A DNA stretch of 64,000 nt from Haloarchaeobius salinus. GTDB taxonomy: Archaea; Halobacteriota; Halobacteria; Halobacteriales; Natrialbaceae. The first letter of the stretch is position 1; every line of letters starts with the position of its first letter. A model generated the notes under the pieces. The model had not been told where the DNA came from and ran no database searches. It was given only the letters and a program-made list of their open reading frames with translations. A program made the translations under genes and the position numbers. Below, one piece after another: positions 52,991 through 62,267 of this stretch. The stretch is taken from positions 1,200,420 through 1,264,419 of the forward strand of contig NZ_JANHAU010000001.1 of NCBI RefSeq assembly GCF_024464185.1. The letters are read 5' to 3'.

Positions 52991-53293
52991 ATGAGCAACT
53001 TCGACCTGGACCTGAACGCGGTCGAGGACCACCTGCCCGACGAGGCGGAAGACGGGGAGGACCTCGCCGGTGCCGTCGAACTCGGCCACCTGGACGGCTC
53101 GACGCCCGACGAGGAGTGGGTGGAGACCGTGATGAGCGGGCGCATCCTCGTCCTCAACGTCGAGGGCGATGTGAACGAGCTCGCGTCGGGGTTCGCCCGC
53201 GAGATCAAGAACGAAGGCGGCGGCCTCGTCCACTTCCGCGGCTTCCTCATCGTCTCGCCGCCGGGTATCGAGATCGACAGCGACCGGGTCTGA
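52991..53293 (+). CDS. DUF5779-like haloarchaeal protein
   Basis: 100 residues: MSNFDLDLNAVEDHLPDEAEDGEDLAGAVELGHLDGSTPDEEWVETVMSGRILVLNVEGDVNELASGFAREIKNEGGGLVHFRGFLIVSPPGIEIDSDRV-type small alpha/beta protein, N-terminally acidic, with a central strand-helix-strand unit. Conserved in haloarchaea, function unknown. GATTTTTCTCG lies ~27 nt upstream of the ATG. Divergent from nosL; convergent with the VOC gene. Confidence 0.8.
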   Translation: MSNFDLDLNAVEDHLPDEAEDGEDLAGAVELGHLDGSTPDEEWVETVMSGRILVLNVEGDVNELASGFAREIKNEGGGLVHFRGFLIVSPPGIEIDSDRV

Positions 53294-53295
53294 AC

Positions 53296-53976
53296 TCAGG
53301 CGTCGGTCACGGTCAGGTAGTGCCCGTCCGGGTCGCGGATTCTGACGCCGTCGTCCACCGGTTCGACAGCGCAGGCAGCGTCGCCGATGGCCTCGCGGGC
53401 GGCCGCGGGGTCGCCCTCGAAGCCGAGGTCGACGTGCAGCCCGCCGCGTGCGTCCGCCAGCCCGAGGTGTGGCTCCCAGAGCTCCAGCGCCATCGGCCCC
53501 TGGAGCCGCGTCCGGACGCGGTCCTCGCCACGGTCGACGGGCTCGAAGCCGAGATCCGTGTAGAACGACTCCGCCCGACCGAGGTCCTCGACCTCCAGGA
53601 CGACCTCGAAGATACCGTCGATGCCCGGACCGTCGACGTTCGTCTGCCCGAGTTCCACGCAGTTACCGTCGGGGTCGTAGCAGTACAGCGACCGGGCGTC
53701 GCCGAAGACGTGCTCGTCGAGGTCGAAGCCGGGTTCGAGATGGTCCCACCAGTCGTCGTACTCCCCGGCCGGGACGGAGAACGCGAAGTGGGTGTGGACG
53801 CCGCCCCGTGGGACCGTGGACGGTCGCCGGAGGACGAGGTCGGTGTCGCCGGCGGCGTAGACGACGCCGTCGTCGCCGCGTCGCAGCTCGGTCATGTCGA
53901 GCGTGTCGCCGTAGAAGGCGGTGGCCGGGTCGAGGTACTTGACCTCCAGCCCGAGCCGGGAGAGCGCGTCGAGCAT
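53296..53976 (-). CDS. Two-domain VOC (glyoxalase/extradiol-dioxygenase) protein
   Basis: 226 residues made of two VOC modules: residues 1-110 (VKYLDPATAFYGDTLDM, HTHFAFSVP, SLYCYDPDGNCVELGQ) and 115-226 (VVLEVEDLGRAESFYTDLGFEPV, GLHVDLGFEG, VRIRDPDGHYLTVTD). Metal-binding His/Glu residues appear at HTHF and NCVEL in the first module, less complete in the second. Catechol dioxygenases and glyoxalases share this fold; the reaction is unknown. Confidence 0.87.
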   Translation of the reverse strand: MLDALSRLGLEVKYLDPATAFYGDTLDMTELRRGDDGVVYAAGDTDLVLRRPSTVPRGGVHTHFAFSVPAGEYDDWWDHLEPGFDLDEHVFGDARSLYCYDPDGNCVELGQTNVDGPGIDGIFEVVLEVEDLGRAESFYTDLGFEPVDRGEDRVRTRLQGPMALELWEPHLGLADARGGLHVDLGFEGDPAAAREAIGDAACAVEPVDDGVRIRDPDGHYLTVTDA

Positions 53977-54037
53977 ACCGCGGGGTTCGGGCCGGGGCGG
54001 CTTAAGCGTGGACGGCGGGGCCGCGCCGGGTCGACGG

Positions 54038-54886
54038 TCAGGGAACCCGGGCGACGCCGAGCATGTGACTCGACAGGTCGACCACGCTCCGGTCCTCGCG
54101 AAGCTGGTCGTTCACCTCGCGGACGACCCGTCGGCGGTCGTCGTCGAGCCCGTCGAACTCGTCGCGACGGGTCGAGGCGACGCCCTCCAGCGCGGCCAGG
54201 GTCTCGACGGTGAGGCCGCCGGCTTCGAGCAGTTCCTCGAGTTCGTCGGCCCGGAAGAAGTGGCAGTCCGCCATCGCGGGCTCGACGTCGTGCTCGGCGC
54301 AGCGTTCGCCGGTGTAGTCGCCCGACTCCACGAGGTCGGGGAGGATGGGGTAGTCGGCCGCCCCCGCCTCGAACCGTTCCCGGCCGGTGTGGTGGACGGT
54401 CGTGAGCACCGCCGAGAGTCGCCCCATCACCGAGACGAAGACGGGGCCGCCGGGTCGGGTGACCCGGCGTAGCTCCCCTACAGCGGTCTCGCGCTCGTCT
54501 GCGTCGACGACGTGCGAGACGGGGCCGCCGAGACAGAGCGTCGCGTCGAAGCTGTCCGCGTCGAACGCGAGGTCGCGCACGTCGCCCTTCTCGACGGTCA
54601 CGCGGGCGTCGAGCTCTCGCTCGCCGACCTGCTCGCGGGCGAGGTCGAGCTGTCGCTCACTCAGGTCGACCAGCGTCACCTCGTAGCCCTGCTCGGCCAG
54701 CCAGACGGTGTAGCGTCCCGCCGCGCCGCCAACGTCGAGGACGTGCCCCGAGTCGGGGAGGTAGCGCTCGAGGTACTCGACGGTCCCCTCCCACTCCAGC
54801 CGGTGGAAGAAGTCCCGCTCCAGTCGCTCCCACTCGCGCTCGCCGTACTCGTCGTAGAACGCCTCGGGGTCCGTTGTATCCGTCAT
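54038..54886 (-). CDS. Class I SAM-dependent methyltransferase
   Basis: 282 residues. SAM motifs: motif I VLDVGGAAGRYTVWLAEQGYEVTLVDLSERQLD, motif II VTVEKGDVRDLAFDADSFDATLCLGGPVSHV and motif III ELRRVTRPGGPVFVSVMG. N-terminal helices (EAFYDEYGEREWERLERDFFHRLEWEGTVEYLERYL) cap the cofactor. Substrate unknown. ATG 54886 is the first sensible start; the gene faces away from the uncharacterised gene at 54998. Confidence 0.88.
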   Translation of the reverse strand: MTDTTDPEAFYDEYGEREWERLERDFFHRLEWEGTVEYLERYLPDSGHVLDVGGAAGRYTVWLAEQGYEVTLVDLSERQLDLAREQVGERELDARVTVEKGDVRDLAFDADSFDATLCLGGPVSHVVDADERETAVGELRRVTRPGGPVFVSVMGRLSAVLTTVHHTGRERFEAGAADYPILPDLVESGDYTGERCAEHDVEPAMADCHFFRADELEELLEAGGLTVETLAALEGVASTRRDEFDGLDDDRRRVVREVNDQLREDRSVVDLSSHMLGVARVP

Positions 54887-54997
54887 GGTCGGTGCGACGA
54901 GCGCGGACGGAAAAGGCTTGCCGAAGGTGTGGCTCTGTGTGTCGAACCACCTGCCGCGAGCCCCCATTTTATCCGGAACCGGCCCCATCGAACGGGT

Positions 54998-55684
54998 ATG
55001 GGAATGAAAGGCTCCGGCACGGCCGAGGCGTTCCGGGTCGTGAACGACGGCGACCACGGCTTCGGCTGGATCGCCTACCCGGACGAGGAGATGCAGCGCG
55101 CGTCGGTCGCGCTGGTCGGCGACGACGACGAGGTGTGGGTGTGCGACCCGGTCGACGTGCCCGGGCTGGACGACCTGCTCGAGGAGCGCGGCGAGGTCGC
55201 GGGCGTCGTCGTCACGCTGGACCGGCACAAGCGCGACTCGGCGGCGGTCGCGAACCGCCACGACGTGCCGGTCTACCTGCCGACGTGGTTCACCGGCGTC
55301 GCGGACGACCTCGACGCGCCGGTCGAGCGGTTCGGGAACGAGCTCGGCGAGTCGGGCTTCCGGACCCTCCGCCTGCGGGACGGGCGGTTCTGGCAGGAGG
55401 CCGGTCTCTACAACGAGGAGACGGGGACGCTCTGGGTGCCCGAATCTGTGGGTACGTCGAGCTACTTCCTCGCGAAGAGCGAGCGCCTCGGCGTCCACCC
55501 GGCGCTCCGGGCGTTCCCGCCGCGGCGCGCGCTCGGGAACCTGACGCCCGAACGGGTGCTCGTCGGCCATGGCGAGGGCGTCGAGACGGACGCGAGCGCG
55601 GCGCTGGCCGACGCGCTGGCGGGGTCGCGAAAGCGGATGCTCGGCGTGTACGCGAAGACGGCGCGGAACGCGCTGCCGTTCTGA
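54998..55684 (+). CDS. Uncharacterised haloarchaeal protein, MBL-fold-like
   Basis: 228 residues. Alternating strands and helices: GFGWIAYPDEEMQRASVALVGDDDEVWVCDPVDVPGLDDLLEERGEVAGVVVTLDRHKRDSAAVANRHDVPVYLP and later SSYFLAKSERLGVHPALRAFPP, VLVGHGEGV. The order resembles a degenerate metallo-beta-lactamase fold (RHKRDS in place of HxHxDH), so metal catalysis is doubtful. TTTTATCC lies ~28 nt before the ATG. No certain family. Confidence 0.65.
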   Translation: MGMKGSGTAEAFRVVNDGDHGFGWIAYPDEEMQRASVALVGDDDEVWVCDPVDVPGLDDLLEERGEVAGVVVTLDRHKRDSAAVANRHDVPVYLPTWFTGVADDLDAPVERFGNELGESGFRTLRLRDGRFWQEAGLYNEETGTLWVPESVGTSSYFLAKSERLGVHPALRAFPPRRALGNLTPERVLVGHGEGVETDASAALADALAGSRKRMLGVYAKTARNALPF

Positions 55685-55696
55685 GGACCCGGCGTC

Positions 55697-56194
55697 TCAC
55701 AGTTGCTCCGACGTGATCGTCTCGGCAAGGAGGAGGTAGCCAGCCAGCAGCGGGACGAGCTGGACCCTGTGTGGGCAGTAGTACGCACATGGGTCGGCGG
55801 CGAACGATGCGGCGACTGATGGCCCGAAGAACGGCGACCAGTCGTAGAACACGTGGAGTTCCTCGACGCCGCTGCAGCCGGCACCGAGACAGGCGGTCAA
55901 CGGGATCGGCAGCGCTGCGACGCCGAAGCACACCGCGCCGAGCAGTGCGGACCGCCACTGCTCCGACAGTACCGCCTGCACGCGGGCACCGACGACGAGT
56001 CTGAGGACACCGACGAGGAACAGGAACAGGAGAGCGAAACCGGCCGCGCCGACGTGGCTGAACGCCGGATGAACCGCGACGGACGCGGACCCGACGACGA
56101 GGACGGTGAGCGCACCCCAGAGCACCAGCACACGGAACGACAGGTAGCGACGGGCTCGCTCTCGAATCCGCGAGACGGTGTCTGTGGAGGACAT
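55697..56194 (-). CDS. Four-TM membrane protein with cysteines
   Basis: 165 residues with four hydrophobic helices: VLVLWGALTVLVVGSASVAV, FALLFLFLVGVLRLVVGA, ALLGAVCFGVAALPIPLTACLGAGC and VQLVPLLAGYLLLAE. Four or five cysteines (ACLGAGC, DPCAYYCPH) lie on one side and may form disulfides or bind metal. No domain recognised. Convergent with the preceding gene, 12 nt between stops. Confidence 0.65.
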   Translation of the reverse strand: MSSTDTVSRIRERARRYLSFRVLVLWGALTVLVVGSASVAVHPAFSHVGAAGFALLFLFLVGVLRLVVGARVQAVLSEQWRSALLGAVCFGVAALPIPLTACLGAGCSGVEELHVFYDWSPFFGPSVAASFAADPCAYYCPHRVQLVPLLAGYLLLAETITSEQL

Positions 56195-56280
56195 AATTCA
56201 AGAAACCACATCCAACTGGTATAAAATGTCCCCCGCACAGAGCGACTGACTGACGACGTGGTGGACCGGAACCGGTTGCC

Positions 56281-57585
56281 CTACCAGGTCAGGCCCTCGT
56301 ACGTGATCCCGTCACGACGCTCGATCACGTGTCGGCCGTCGACCACCACGGAAGTGGCCATCGCGTCGAACTCCGAATCCAGCGCGGCGAACTCGTCCCA
56401 GTCGGTGACGACGGCGCAGGCGTCCGCGCCCTCCAGCGCGGCGGCCGCGGAGTCGGCGAACTCGACGTCGACCTCGGGGTGTTTCTCGCGGAACTTCTCG
56501 GTGGCGACGGGGTCGTAGGCGACGACCGTCGCGCCGCGTTCGCGCAGGCCCTCGACGACCGGGACGGCGCGGGAGCCGCGTACGTCGTCGGTGCCGGGCT
56601 TGAACGAGAGGCCGAGGACGGCGACGCGCGCGCCGTCGAGGTCGACGTGGTCGGCGAGCAGGTCGAGCAGGCGCTGGGGCTGGAGGTCGTTCACCTCGAC
56701 GGCGGCGTTCAGCATCGGCGGTTCGTAGCCGGCGTGCTCGGCGGCGGCGATGATGGCGGCGACGTCCTTCGGGAAGCAGGAGCCACCCCAGCCGAGGCCG
56801 GAGCGGAGGAACCGCTCGCCGATGCGGTCGTCGAGCCCGATGGCGTCGGCGACCTCGTAGGCGTCGACGTCGAACTCCTTGCAGACGTTGCCGATGTCGT
56901 TGATGAGGCTGACCTTGCTCGCGAGGAACGCGTTGTTGGCGTACTTGATCATCTCGCCCTCCCGCAGGCCGGTCTCGACGACGGCCGGGTCGGCGTCCTC
57001 GATGACTCCGGCGTAGAGCTCGTGGAGTCGGTCCAGCGCCCACCGGTCACCGTCGTCGACGCCGAAGACGATCTTCTGGGGGTTCCGGAAGTTCTCGACC
57101 GCCGAGCCCATCTGGAGGAACTCGGGGTTGACCGCGACGTGGACCGACTCGCCGACGGGCTCGCCGAGCTCTGCTTCGAGCGTCGGGGCCACGAGCTCGT
57201 CGGTCGTCCCGGGGACGACGGTGCTCTTGACGACGACGAGGTGGTCGCCCGCTTTCGCGGCGAGCTGTTCGCCGAGCGAGCGTGTGGCCGCCTCGACGAT
57301 GCCCGTGTCGATGCTGCCGTCCTCGCGGGAGGGCGTCCCGACCGCGACGAACGTCACGTCCGTCTCGCGGACGGCCTCGTAGTCTGTCGTCGCGCGGAGC
57401 CGTCCGCCGGCGTGCTCGTCGAGCAGCTCGTCGAGCCCGGGCTCGTGGATGGGCGACCGGCCGTCGTTGATCGCGGCGACGAGCTCCTCGTCGATGTCGA
57501 CGTTGACCACGTCGTGCCCGTCGTCGGCCAGACAGGCCGCGACCGTGGTGCCGACGTAGCCGCTCCCGATGATGCTGACGTCCAT
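56281..57585 (-). CDS. aglM: UDP-glucose 6-dehydrogenase (AglM-like)
   Basis: 434 residues. Converts UDP-glucose to UDP-glucuronate with 2 NAD+. Rossmann [75 protein letters not shown], Lys in [17 protein letters not shown], catalytic Cys in [12 protein letters not shown] and the second Rossmann [19 protein letters not shown]. In Haloferax AglM makes the glucuronate of the S-layer glycan; this is the probable role. ATG 57585 gives MDVSIIGSG, preferred to one 15 nt upstream. Confidence 0.9.
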   Translation of the reverse strand: MDVSIIGSGYVGTTVAACLADDGHDVVNVDIDEELVAAINDGRSPIHEPGLDELLDEHAGGRLRATTDYEAVRETDVTFVAVGTPSREDGSIDTGIVEAATRSLGEQLAAKAGDHLVVVKSTVVPGTTDELVAPTLEAELGEPVGESVHVAVNPEFLQMGSAVENFRNPQKIVFGVDDGDRWALDRLHELYAGVIEDADPAVVETGLREGEMIKYANNAFLASKVSLINDIGNVCKEFDVDAYEVADAIGLDDRIGERFLRSGLGWGGSCFPKDVAAIIAAAEHAGYEPPMLNAAVEVNDLQPQRLLDLLADHVDLDGARVAVLGLSFKPGTDDVRGSRAVPVVEGLRERGATVVAYDPVATEKFREKHPEVDVEFADSAAAALEGADACAVVTDWDEFAALDSEFDAMATSVVVDGRHVIERRDGITYEGLTW

Positions 57586-57771
57586 TACCGCCCAGTTCAT
57601 CGGGGCGGCTAATGACGATGGTGGTCTCGGACGAAGCCGGAGCCACGACCGATAGCGACGTCGTTCCGGACCTGCCGACAGCGTCTCCCACGGGACGTGG
57701 GACCATATTTCATGCTTTGTGGGAATAAAACCACTCAATTTAATTACTCACAGTAGTTAGCATCGCCAACC

Positions 57772-59253
57772 GTGACTGACCGAAGTTTCGACCCACGAAC
57801 CTACGCGGATCTCGATCCCGCACGGCGACCGAGCCTCGGGCAGGCGCTGGTCCCCGTACTCGGCGTCGTGGTCTTCCTGGGCGTCGGCTCGGGCTACCTC
57901 GGGCTCGCCCCCCACGCCCCGCTGCTATGGAGCATCGTCCTGACCGCCGCCGTCGGCAAGCACTGGCTCGGATTCGACTGGGACGACCTCTACGAGGGCA
58001 TCGCGGACAGCCTCCTGATGGGACTGCAGTCCATCCTCATCCTGTTCGTCATCTACGCGCTCATCGCCACCTGGATCAGCGCGGGGACGATCCCGGGGCT
58101 GATGTACTACGGGCTCTCGGTGCTCACCCCCGCGGTGTTCCTCCCGGTGACGGCCGTGCTGGCGGCGCTGGTCGCCTTCGCCATCGGCTCGTCGTGGACC
58201 ACCGCGGGCACCCTCGGCGTCGCCTTCATCGGCATCGGCTCCGGGCTGGGCATCCCCGCACCGATGACCGCCGGGGCCATCCTCTCCGGTGCGTACGCCG
58301 GGGACAAGCAGTCGCCGCTCTCGGACACGACGAACCTCGCGGCTGCGGTGACCGACACCGACCTGTACGACCACATCCACGCGATGCGCAACGGCACGGC
58401 CGTCGCCTTCGGACTGGCCGTACTCGGCTACGTCGTCCTCGGACTCCGCGCCGGCGGAGCGATCCCCGCGGGCCGTGTCGCCGAGATACAGGGCGCGCTG
58501 GCCGGCACCTACGACCTCTCGGTGCTCGTCGTGCTGCCGCTCGTCGTCACGTTCGGACTCGCGCTCCGGGGCTACCCGGCGCTCCCGACCCTCGTCGCCG
58601 GTGTCTTCGCTGGCGTCGCGACGACCGTGCTCGTCCAGGGCGTCGCCTTCACCGCCGCGTGGGACGTGTTCCTGAACGGCACCAGCCCGGAGACCGGTGT
58701 CGAGGTCGTGACTGATCTGCTCGAAAGCGGCGGGCTCGCCGGCTCCGCGTGGACCATCTCGGTCGTCGTCGCCGCCCTCGCGCTCGGGGGCCTGCTCGAA
58801 CGCGTCGGCGTGCTGGCAGTGCTCGCCCACCGGCTTGCGGCCGCCGTCCGCGGTCCGCGCGGCCTCGTCGCCGGCACCGGCGTCTCCGCCATCGTCGTCA
58901 ACGCGTTCTCCGCCCAGCAGTACATGAGCATCGTCGTCCCCGGCATGACCCTGCGGAACCTCTACGACGAGTACGGGCTCGACAGCGACGACCTCTCGCA
59001 GGCCGTCGAGGCGGCCGGCACGCCGACGGGCGCGCTCATCCCGTGGCACGCCGGCAGCGTCTACATGGCCGGCGTGTTCGGCGTGCTCCCGTGGGCCGGC
59101 GAGTTCGGGCTGGCGGGCTTCGCGCCGTACTACTTCTTCGCGTACCTCTCACCGCTGGTGCTGTTCGCGAGTGCGCTGCTGGGACTCGGGTTCGACGCCG
59201 GCGGCGAAATGGAGGGAATCCCCCGCCCGAGCACCACTGCAGCCGACGACTGA
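57772..59253 (+). CDS. NhaC-family Na+/H+ antiporter
   Basis: 493 residues, about 12 TM helices. Family features: IADSLLMGLQSILILFVIYALIATWISAGTIPGLMYYGL, FAIGSSWTTAGTLGVAFIGIGSGLGIPAPMTAGAILSGAYAGDKQSPLSDTTNLAAA and FSAQQYMSIVVPGM. It exchanges cytoplasmic Na+ for H+, expected in a salt-in halophile. Start GTG 57772; the ~185-bp gap to aglM is AT-rich with TTTAATTACTC about 30 nt before the start. Related bacterial members transport organic acids, so substrate is not certain. Confidence 0.88.
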   Translation: MTDRSFDPRTYADLDPARRPSLGQALVPVLGVVVFLGVGSGYLGLAPHAPLLWSIVLTAAVGKHWLGFDWDDLYEGIADSLLMGLQSILILFVIYALIATWISAGTIPGLMYYGLSVLTPAVFLPVTAVLAALVAFAIGSSWTTAGTLGVAFIGIGSGLGIPAPMTAGAILSGAYAGDKQSPLSDTTNLAAAVTDTDLYDHIHAMRNGTAVAFGLAVLGYVVLGLRAGGAIPAGRVAEIQGALAGTYDLSVLVVLPLVVTFGLALRGYPALPTLVAGVFAGVATTVLVQGVAFTAAWDVFLNGTSPETGVEVVTDLLESGGLAGSAWTISVVVAALALGGLLERVGVLAVLAHRLAAAVRGPRGLVAGTGVSAIVVNAFSAQQYMSIVVPGMTLRNLYDEYGLDSDDLSQAVEAAGTPTGALIPWHAGSVYMAGVFGVLPWAGEFGLAGFAPYYFFAYLSPLVLFASALLGLGFDAGGEMEGIPRPSTTAADD

Positions 59254-59305
59254 CCTGCCGCCGGCGACCAAATCCCTTTAACGCGTCGGCCTGCTACCAT
59301 CCCCC

Positions 59306-59719
59306 GTGGTACATCTCACACGGGGCCTGCTCGAGACGTTGCTCGACTTCGCCCGGGAGGCCGACCCGGAGGACGTGACGGTGTCGCTCGCCGTCACGGC
59401 CGCCGGCGACCTCGACGGTGCCGAGGACCTCTCGTCGGAGACCCCGGTGTTCACCGACTTCTACATGCCCGACACCGGCAGCTCGGTCTCGGCGGTGTTC
59501 GGCGTCGACCTCTCGACGCCGCCCGGGCAGACCCACGGCCGGTTCGTCTCGCACGCGACGGGCGAGCTCGCGGTCTCCCGCGAGGACGAGCTCCACGCCG
59601 TCGTCTTCGTCGCCGCGCCGCCCTGGGGCGTAGAGAACGTCCGGGCGTTCGACCGCTCCGGCCGGCGTCAGGAGATGCACGTCGTCGACGCGGTCCCGCC
59701 CGAGGGCTCCATCGAGTAG
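59306..59719 (+). CDS. Degenerate JAMM/MPN-like haloarchaeal protein
   Basis: 137 residues: LLETLLDFAREADPEDVTVSLAVTAAGDLDG, FTDFYMPDTGSSVSAVFGVDLSTP and GRFVSHATGELAVSREDELHAVVFVA. The last segment aligns with the JAMM core HxHP...PSxxD, but the first His is Val and both Pro positions differ, leaving one His and the Asp, so isopeptidase activity is doubtful. GTG start at 59306 is ~27 nt from a CCTTTAACG box. Confidence 0.65.
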   Translation: MVHLTRGLLETLLDFAREADPEDVTVSLAVTAAGDLDGAEDLSSETPVFTDFYMPDTGSSVSAVFGVDLSTPPGQTHGRFVSHATGELAVSREDELHAVVFVAAPPWGVENVRAFDRSGRRQEMHVVDAVPPEGSIE

Positions 59720-59750
59720 CCGAGGACCGCGTTCTGCGCCGCCCCGTCGG

Positions 59751-59960
59751 TCACTCCAGATAGCCCAGGTCGCGAAGCTGTTCCGTTATCTCCTCGAACT
59801 CCGCCTCGGTGAGCTCGCCCTGTCGCTGGTGCTGGATGACGATGCTCCGCAGCAGGAACCGCACGAGGTCCGACGTCGAGGAGAAGCTCGTTCCTTCGAT
59901 GGTCTCCTCGACGCGGTCCGCGAGGTCCTTCGGGATGGAGACGGTGGTGTAGTCGGTCAC
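59751..59960 (-). CDS. Ribbon-helix-helix (CopG-like) protein
   Basis: 69 residues: MTDYTTVSIPKDLADRVEETIEGTSFSSTSDLVRFLLRSIVIQHQRQGELTEAEFEEITEQLRDLGYLE, a classic RHH strand (TTVSIP) and two helices with a C-terminal helical extension. Such haloarchaeal proteins are transcription factors or antitoxins; no toxin is adjacent. Its stop faces the JAMM-like gene. Confidence 0.88.
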   Translation of the reverse strand: MTDYTTVSIPKDLADRVEETIEGTSFSSTSDLVRFLLRSIVIQHQRQGELTEAEFEEITEQLRDLGYLE

Positions 59961-60055
59961 GTCCGGTGAGTGCCGGTCAGCGATATTGGGCCTTGCGGAG
60001 CCGCGGCTCCGTGTCCGAAGGATTTTGGCTCACGAGCCGTAAAGACCGAGTAACG

Positions 60056-60376
60056 ATGGGAATGCGCCCGCCGTCGAACGACACGGACGAGCCGACCTCG
60101 GTCGAGTTCGGTATCGCGGCGGTCGACGCCAGACTCGACGAGTACGACATCTCCTACCCGGTGACGAAACCGGAGCTCGAACGACGCATCGGCCACCTCG
60201 ACGTCGCCTACGACATGAAGGGCAACACGATGTCGATGCGCGACGCGCTCGACCGGGTCGACCGGACCGAGTTCGCGGACGAACAGGCGCTCCTGAACGC
60301 GCTCCACCCGGTGTTCGAGCGACGCCGCGAGAAGGGAACCATCTTCGACCGCATCCGGTCCAGCCTGCCGTTCTAG
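60056..60376 (+). CDS. DUF5789-like haloarchaeal protein
   Basis: 106 residues: VEFGIAAVDARLDEYDISYPVTKPELERRIGHLDVAYDMKGNTMSMRDALDRVDRTEFADEQALLNALHPVFERRREKG, a compact helical protein common in haloarchaea, function unknown. ATG 60056 follows GGATTTTGGC (about 60021-60030) by ~28 nt. Divergent from the RHH gene and convergent with aglJ, 28 nt between stops. Confidence 0.82.
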   Translation: MGMRPPSNDTDEPTSVEFGIAAVDARLDEYDISYPVTKPELERRIGHLDVAYDMKGNTMSMRDALDRVDRTEFADEQALLNALHPVFERRREKGTIFDRIRSSLPF

Positions 60377-60404
60377 ACGCCACCGCTCCGTCCGGCGGCG
60401 CCGT

Positions 60405-61379
60405 TCAGTCCTCGCCCGACTCCGACGAGAGGTCGGTCCCCGTCTCCTCGGCGATGCGCTCGATGCGCTCGCGCTGCTCCCGGTGGAGAACGACCATCGT
60501 GTCCGCGAGCACGCCGAACATCGCGAGCTGGACGCCGACGAGCAACAGCACGCCCGCCAGCATCGCGAGCACGTCGTGGGGGATGCCCTTGGCGAACCAC
60601 TCGTAGCCGACGTAGGCGGCGATGCCGACGCCCATCGCGCCGAGGATACCGCCGACGGTGCCGAAGTAGAACAGCGGGTTGTGCGTCTTCGAGCGCAGGT
60701 ACAGCGTCAGCAGGATGCCGCCGCCGTCGCGGAACGGCCGGAGGTTCGTCTCCGAGCCGTCCGGCCGCGCGAGGTAGGTGATGTCGACGACCTCCGTCGT
60801 GATGTCGTGCCGCGCGCACTCGACGGCGAGTTCGGTCTCGATGCCGAAGCCCTCCGCGCTGAGCGACATCAGCTCGAACGACTCACGCGTGAACGCCCGG
60901 TAGCCGGAGAGGATGTCGCCGAAGTCCTGCCGGTGGACGAGCCGGAAGCCGCCGTTGATGACGCGGTTGCCGAACTGGTTGAGCCGCGTCATCGCGCCGG
61001 ACTCCATGTCCGCGAAGCGGTCGCCGACGACGTGCTCCGCGCGACCGGCCCGGAGCGGTTCGAGCATCGCGTGGGCGTCTTCCGGCTTGTACGTGCCGTC
61101 ACCGTCGAGCATCAGCACGTACTCTGCGTCGATGCGCTCGACGCCCTCGCGGACCGCCTCGCCCTTGCCGGAGCCACGCCCGCTCCCGGTCTGGAGGACG
61201 ACGCGTGCGCCGTGCTCTGCGGCGATCTCGCGGGTGCCGTCGGTCGAGTGGCCGTCGACGACGAGGACGTTCTCGAACCCCTCGTCGCGCAGGCCCGAGA
61301 CGACCTCGCCGATGGTCTCCGCCTCGTTGTACGTCGGCACCAGCACGCAGACGTCGTCGTCGTCGTCCGTCTCGGCCAT
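60405..61379 (-). CDS. aglJ: Dolichyl-phosphate glycosyltransferase AglJ-like
   Basis: 324 residues. GT2 family domain: VCVLVPTYNEAETIGEVVSGLRDEGFENVLVVDGHSTDGTREIA, LMLDGDGTYKPEDA (DxD), FADMESGAMTRLNQFGNRVINGGFRL and DILSGYRAFTRESFELM, then two C-terminal TM helices (FGTVGGILGAMGVGIAAYVGYEWF; VLAMLAGVLLLVGVQLAMFG). In Haloferax AglJ adds the first hexose of the S-layer glycan to dolichol phosphate. ATG 61379. Divergently transcribed from aglF through a 96-bp shared promoter. Confidence 0.9.
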   Translation of the reverse strand: MAETDDDDDVCVLVPTYNEAETIGEVVSGLRDEGFENVLVVDGHSTDGTREIAAEHGARVVLQTGSGRGSGKGEAVREGVERIDAEYVLMLDGDGTYKPEDAHAMLEPLRAGRAEHVVGDRFADMESGAMTRLNQFGNRVINGGFRLVHRQDFGDILSGYRAFTRESFELMSLSAEGFGIETELAVECARHDITTEVVDITYLARPDGSETNLRPFRDGGGILLTLYLRSKTHNPLFYFGTVGGILGAMGVGIAAYVGYEWFAKGIPHDVLAMLAGVLLLVGVQLAMFGVLADTMVVLHREQRERIERIAEETGTDLSSESGED

Positions 61380-61475
61380 CGCACGGAGTTCGACGTGGCG
61401 GCCGCAAAAGAGTTGCTGTCGGTGACGGGTAGGAGGACTAAAACTATTTACAGCCGGGGAAGCCGATATGGACGT
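61380..61475. promoter_or_regulatory. Bidirectional promoter between aglJ and aglF
   Basis: 96-bp interval. On the plus strand ACTATTTAC (about 61443-61451) lies ~29 nt before the aglF ATG. On the minus strand CTCTTTTGCGG (about 61403-61413) lies ~27 nt before the aglJ ATG. Both fit leaderless haloarchaeal starts; the two promoters do not overlap. Confidence 0.6.
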
Positions 61476-62267
61476 ATGAAAGCTGTCGTACTCGCCGCCG
61501 GCAAGGGCACCCGCCTCCGCCCCCTGACCGACGACAAACCCAAAGGAATGGTCGAGGTCGACGACAAGCCCATCATCACGCACTGTCTCGAGCAACTGCG
61601 CGACCTCGGAGCCGACGAGTTCGTCATCGTCGTCGGCTACCTCAAGGAGAAGATAATCAGCCACTACGGCGACGAGTTCGAGGGTATCCCCATCACGTAC
61701 GCCCACCAGCGCGAGCAGAAGGGCCTCGCCCACGCGCTGCTCACCGTCGAGGAGTACATCGACGACGACTTCATGCTCATTCTCGGCGACAACATCTTCC
61801 GCGCGAACCTCCAGGACGTCGTCCGCCGCCAGCGCGAGGACCGCGCCGACGCCGCGTTCCTCGTCGAGGAGGTGCCGTGGGAGGAGGCGAGCCGCTACGG
61901 CGTCTGTGACACCAACAAGTACGGCGAGATCGTCGACGTCGTCGAGAAGCCCGACGACCCGCCGTCGAACCTCGTGATGACGGGCTTCTACACGTTCACG
62001 CCCGCCATCTTCCACGCCTGCCACCTCGTCCAGCCCTCCGGCCGCGGCGAGTACGAGATCAGCGACGCGGTCGACCTGCTCATCAAGAGCGGGCGCACCA
62101 TCGACGCCATCCGCATCGACGGCTGGCGCACCGACATCGGCTACCCGGAGGACCGCGACGAGGCCGAGCGCAAGCTCCAGGCCGCTGACGAGGCCGGTGC
62201 GGACGAGGACGCGAGCGCAGCCGACGAGGAGACCGAGGAAGCAACCGCAGGGAGCGGGTCCGAGTAG
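61476..62267 (+). CDS. aglF: UTP-glucose-1-phosphate uridylyltransferase AglF-like
   Basis: 263 residues. Nucleotidyltransferase signature VVLAAGKGTRLRPLTDDKPKGMVEVDDKPIITHC, ITYAHQREQKGLAHALLTVEEYIDDDFMLILGDNIF (metal Asp), VDVVEKPDDPPSNLVMTGFYTFTPAIF, and GRGEYEISDAVDLLI, GWRTDIGYP. AglF supplies UDP-glucose for the N-glycan in Haloferax. Acidic tail of ~25 residues. The next gene starts at the base after its stop. Confidence 0.92.
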   Translation: MKAVVLAAGKGTRLRPLTDDKPKGMVEVDDKPIITHCLEQLRDLGADEFVIVVGYLKEKIISHYGDEFEGIPITYAHQREQKGLAHALLTVEEYIDDDFMLILGDNIFRANLQDVVRRQREDRADAAFLVEEVPWEEASRYGVCDTNKYGEIVDVVEKPDDPPSNLVMTGFYTFTPAIFHACHLVQPSGRGEYEISDAVDLLIKSGRTIDAIRIDGWRTDIGYPEDRDEAERKLQAADEAGADEDASAADEETEEATAGSGSE

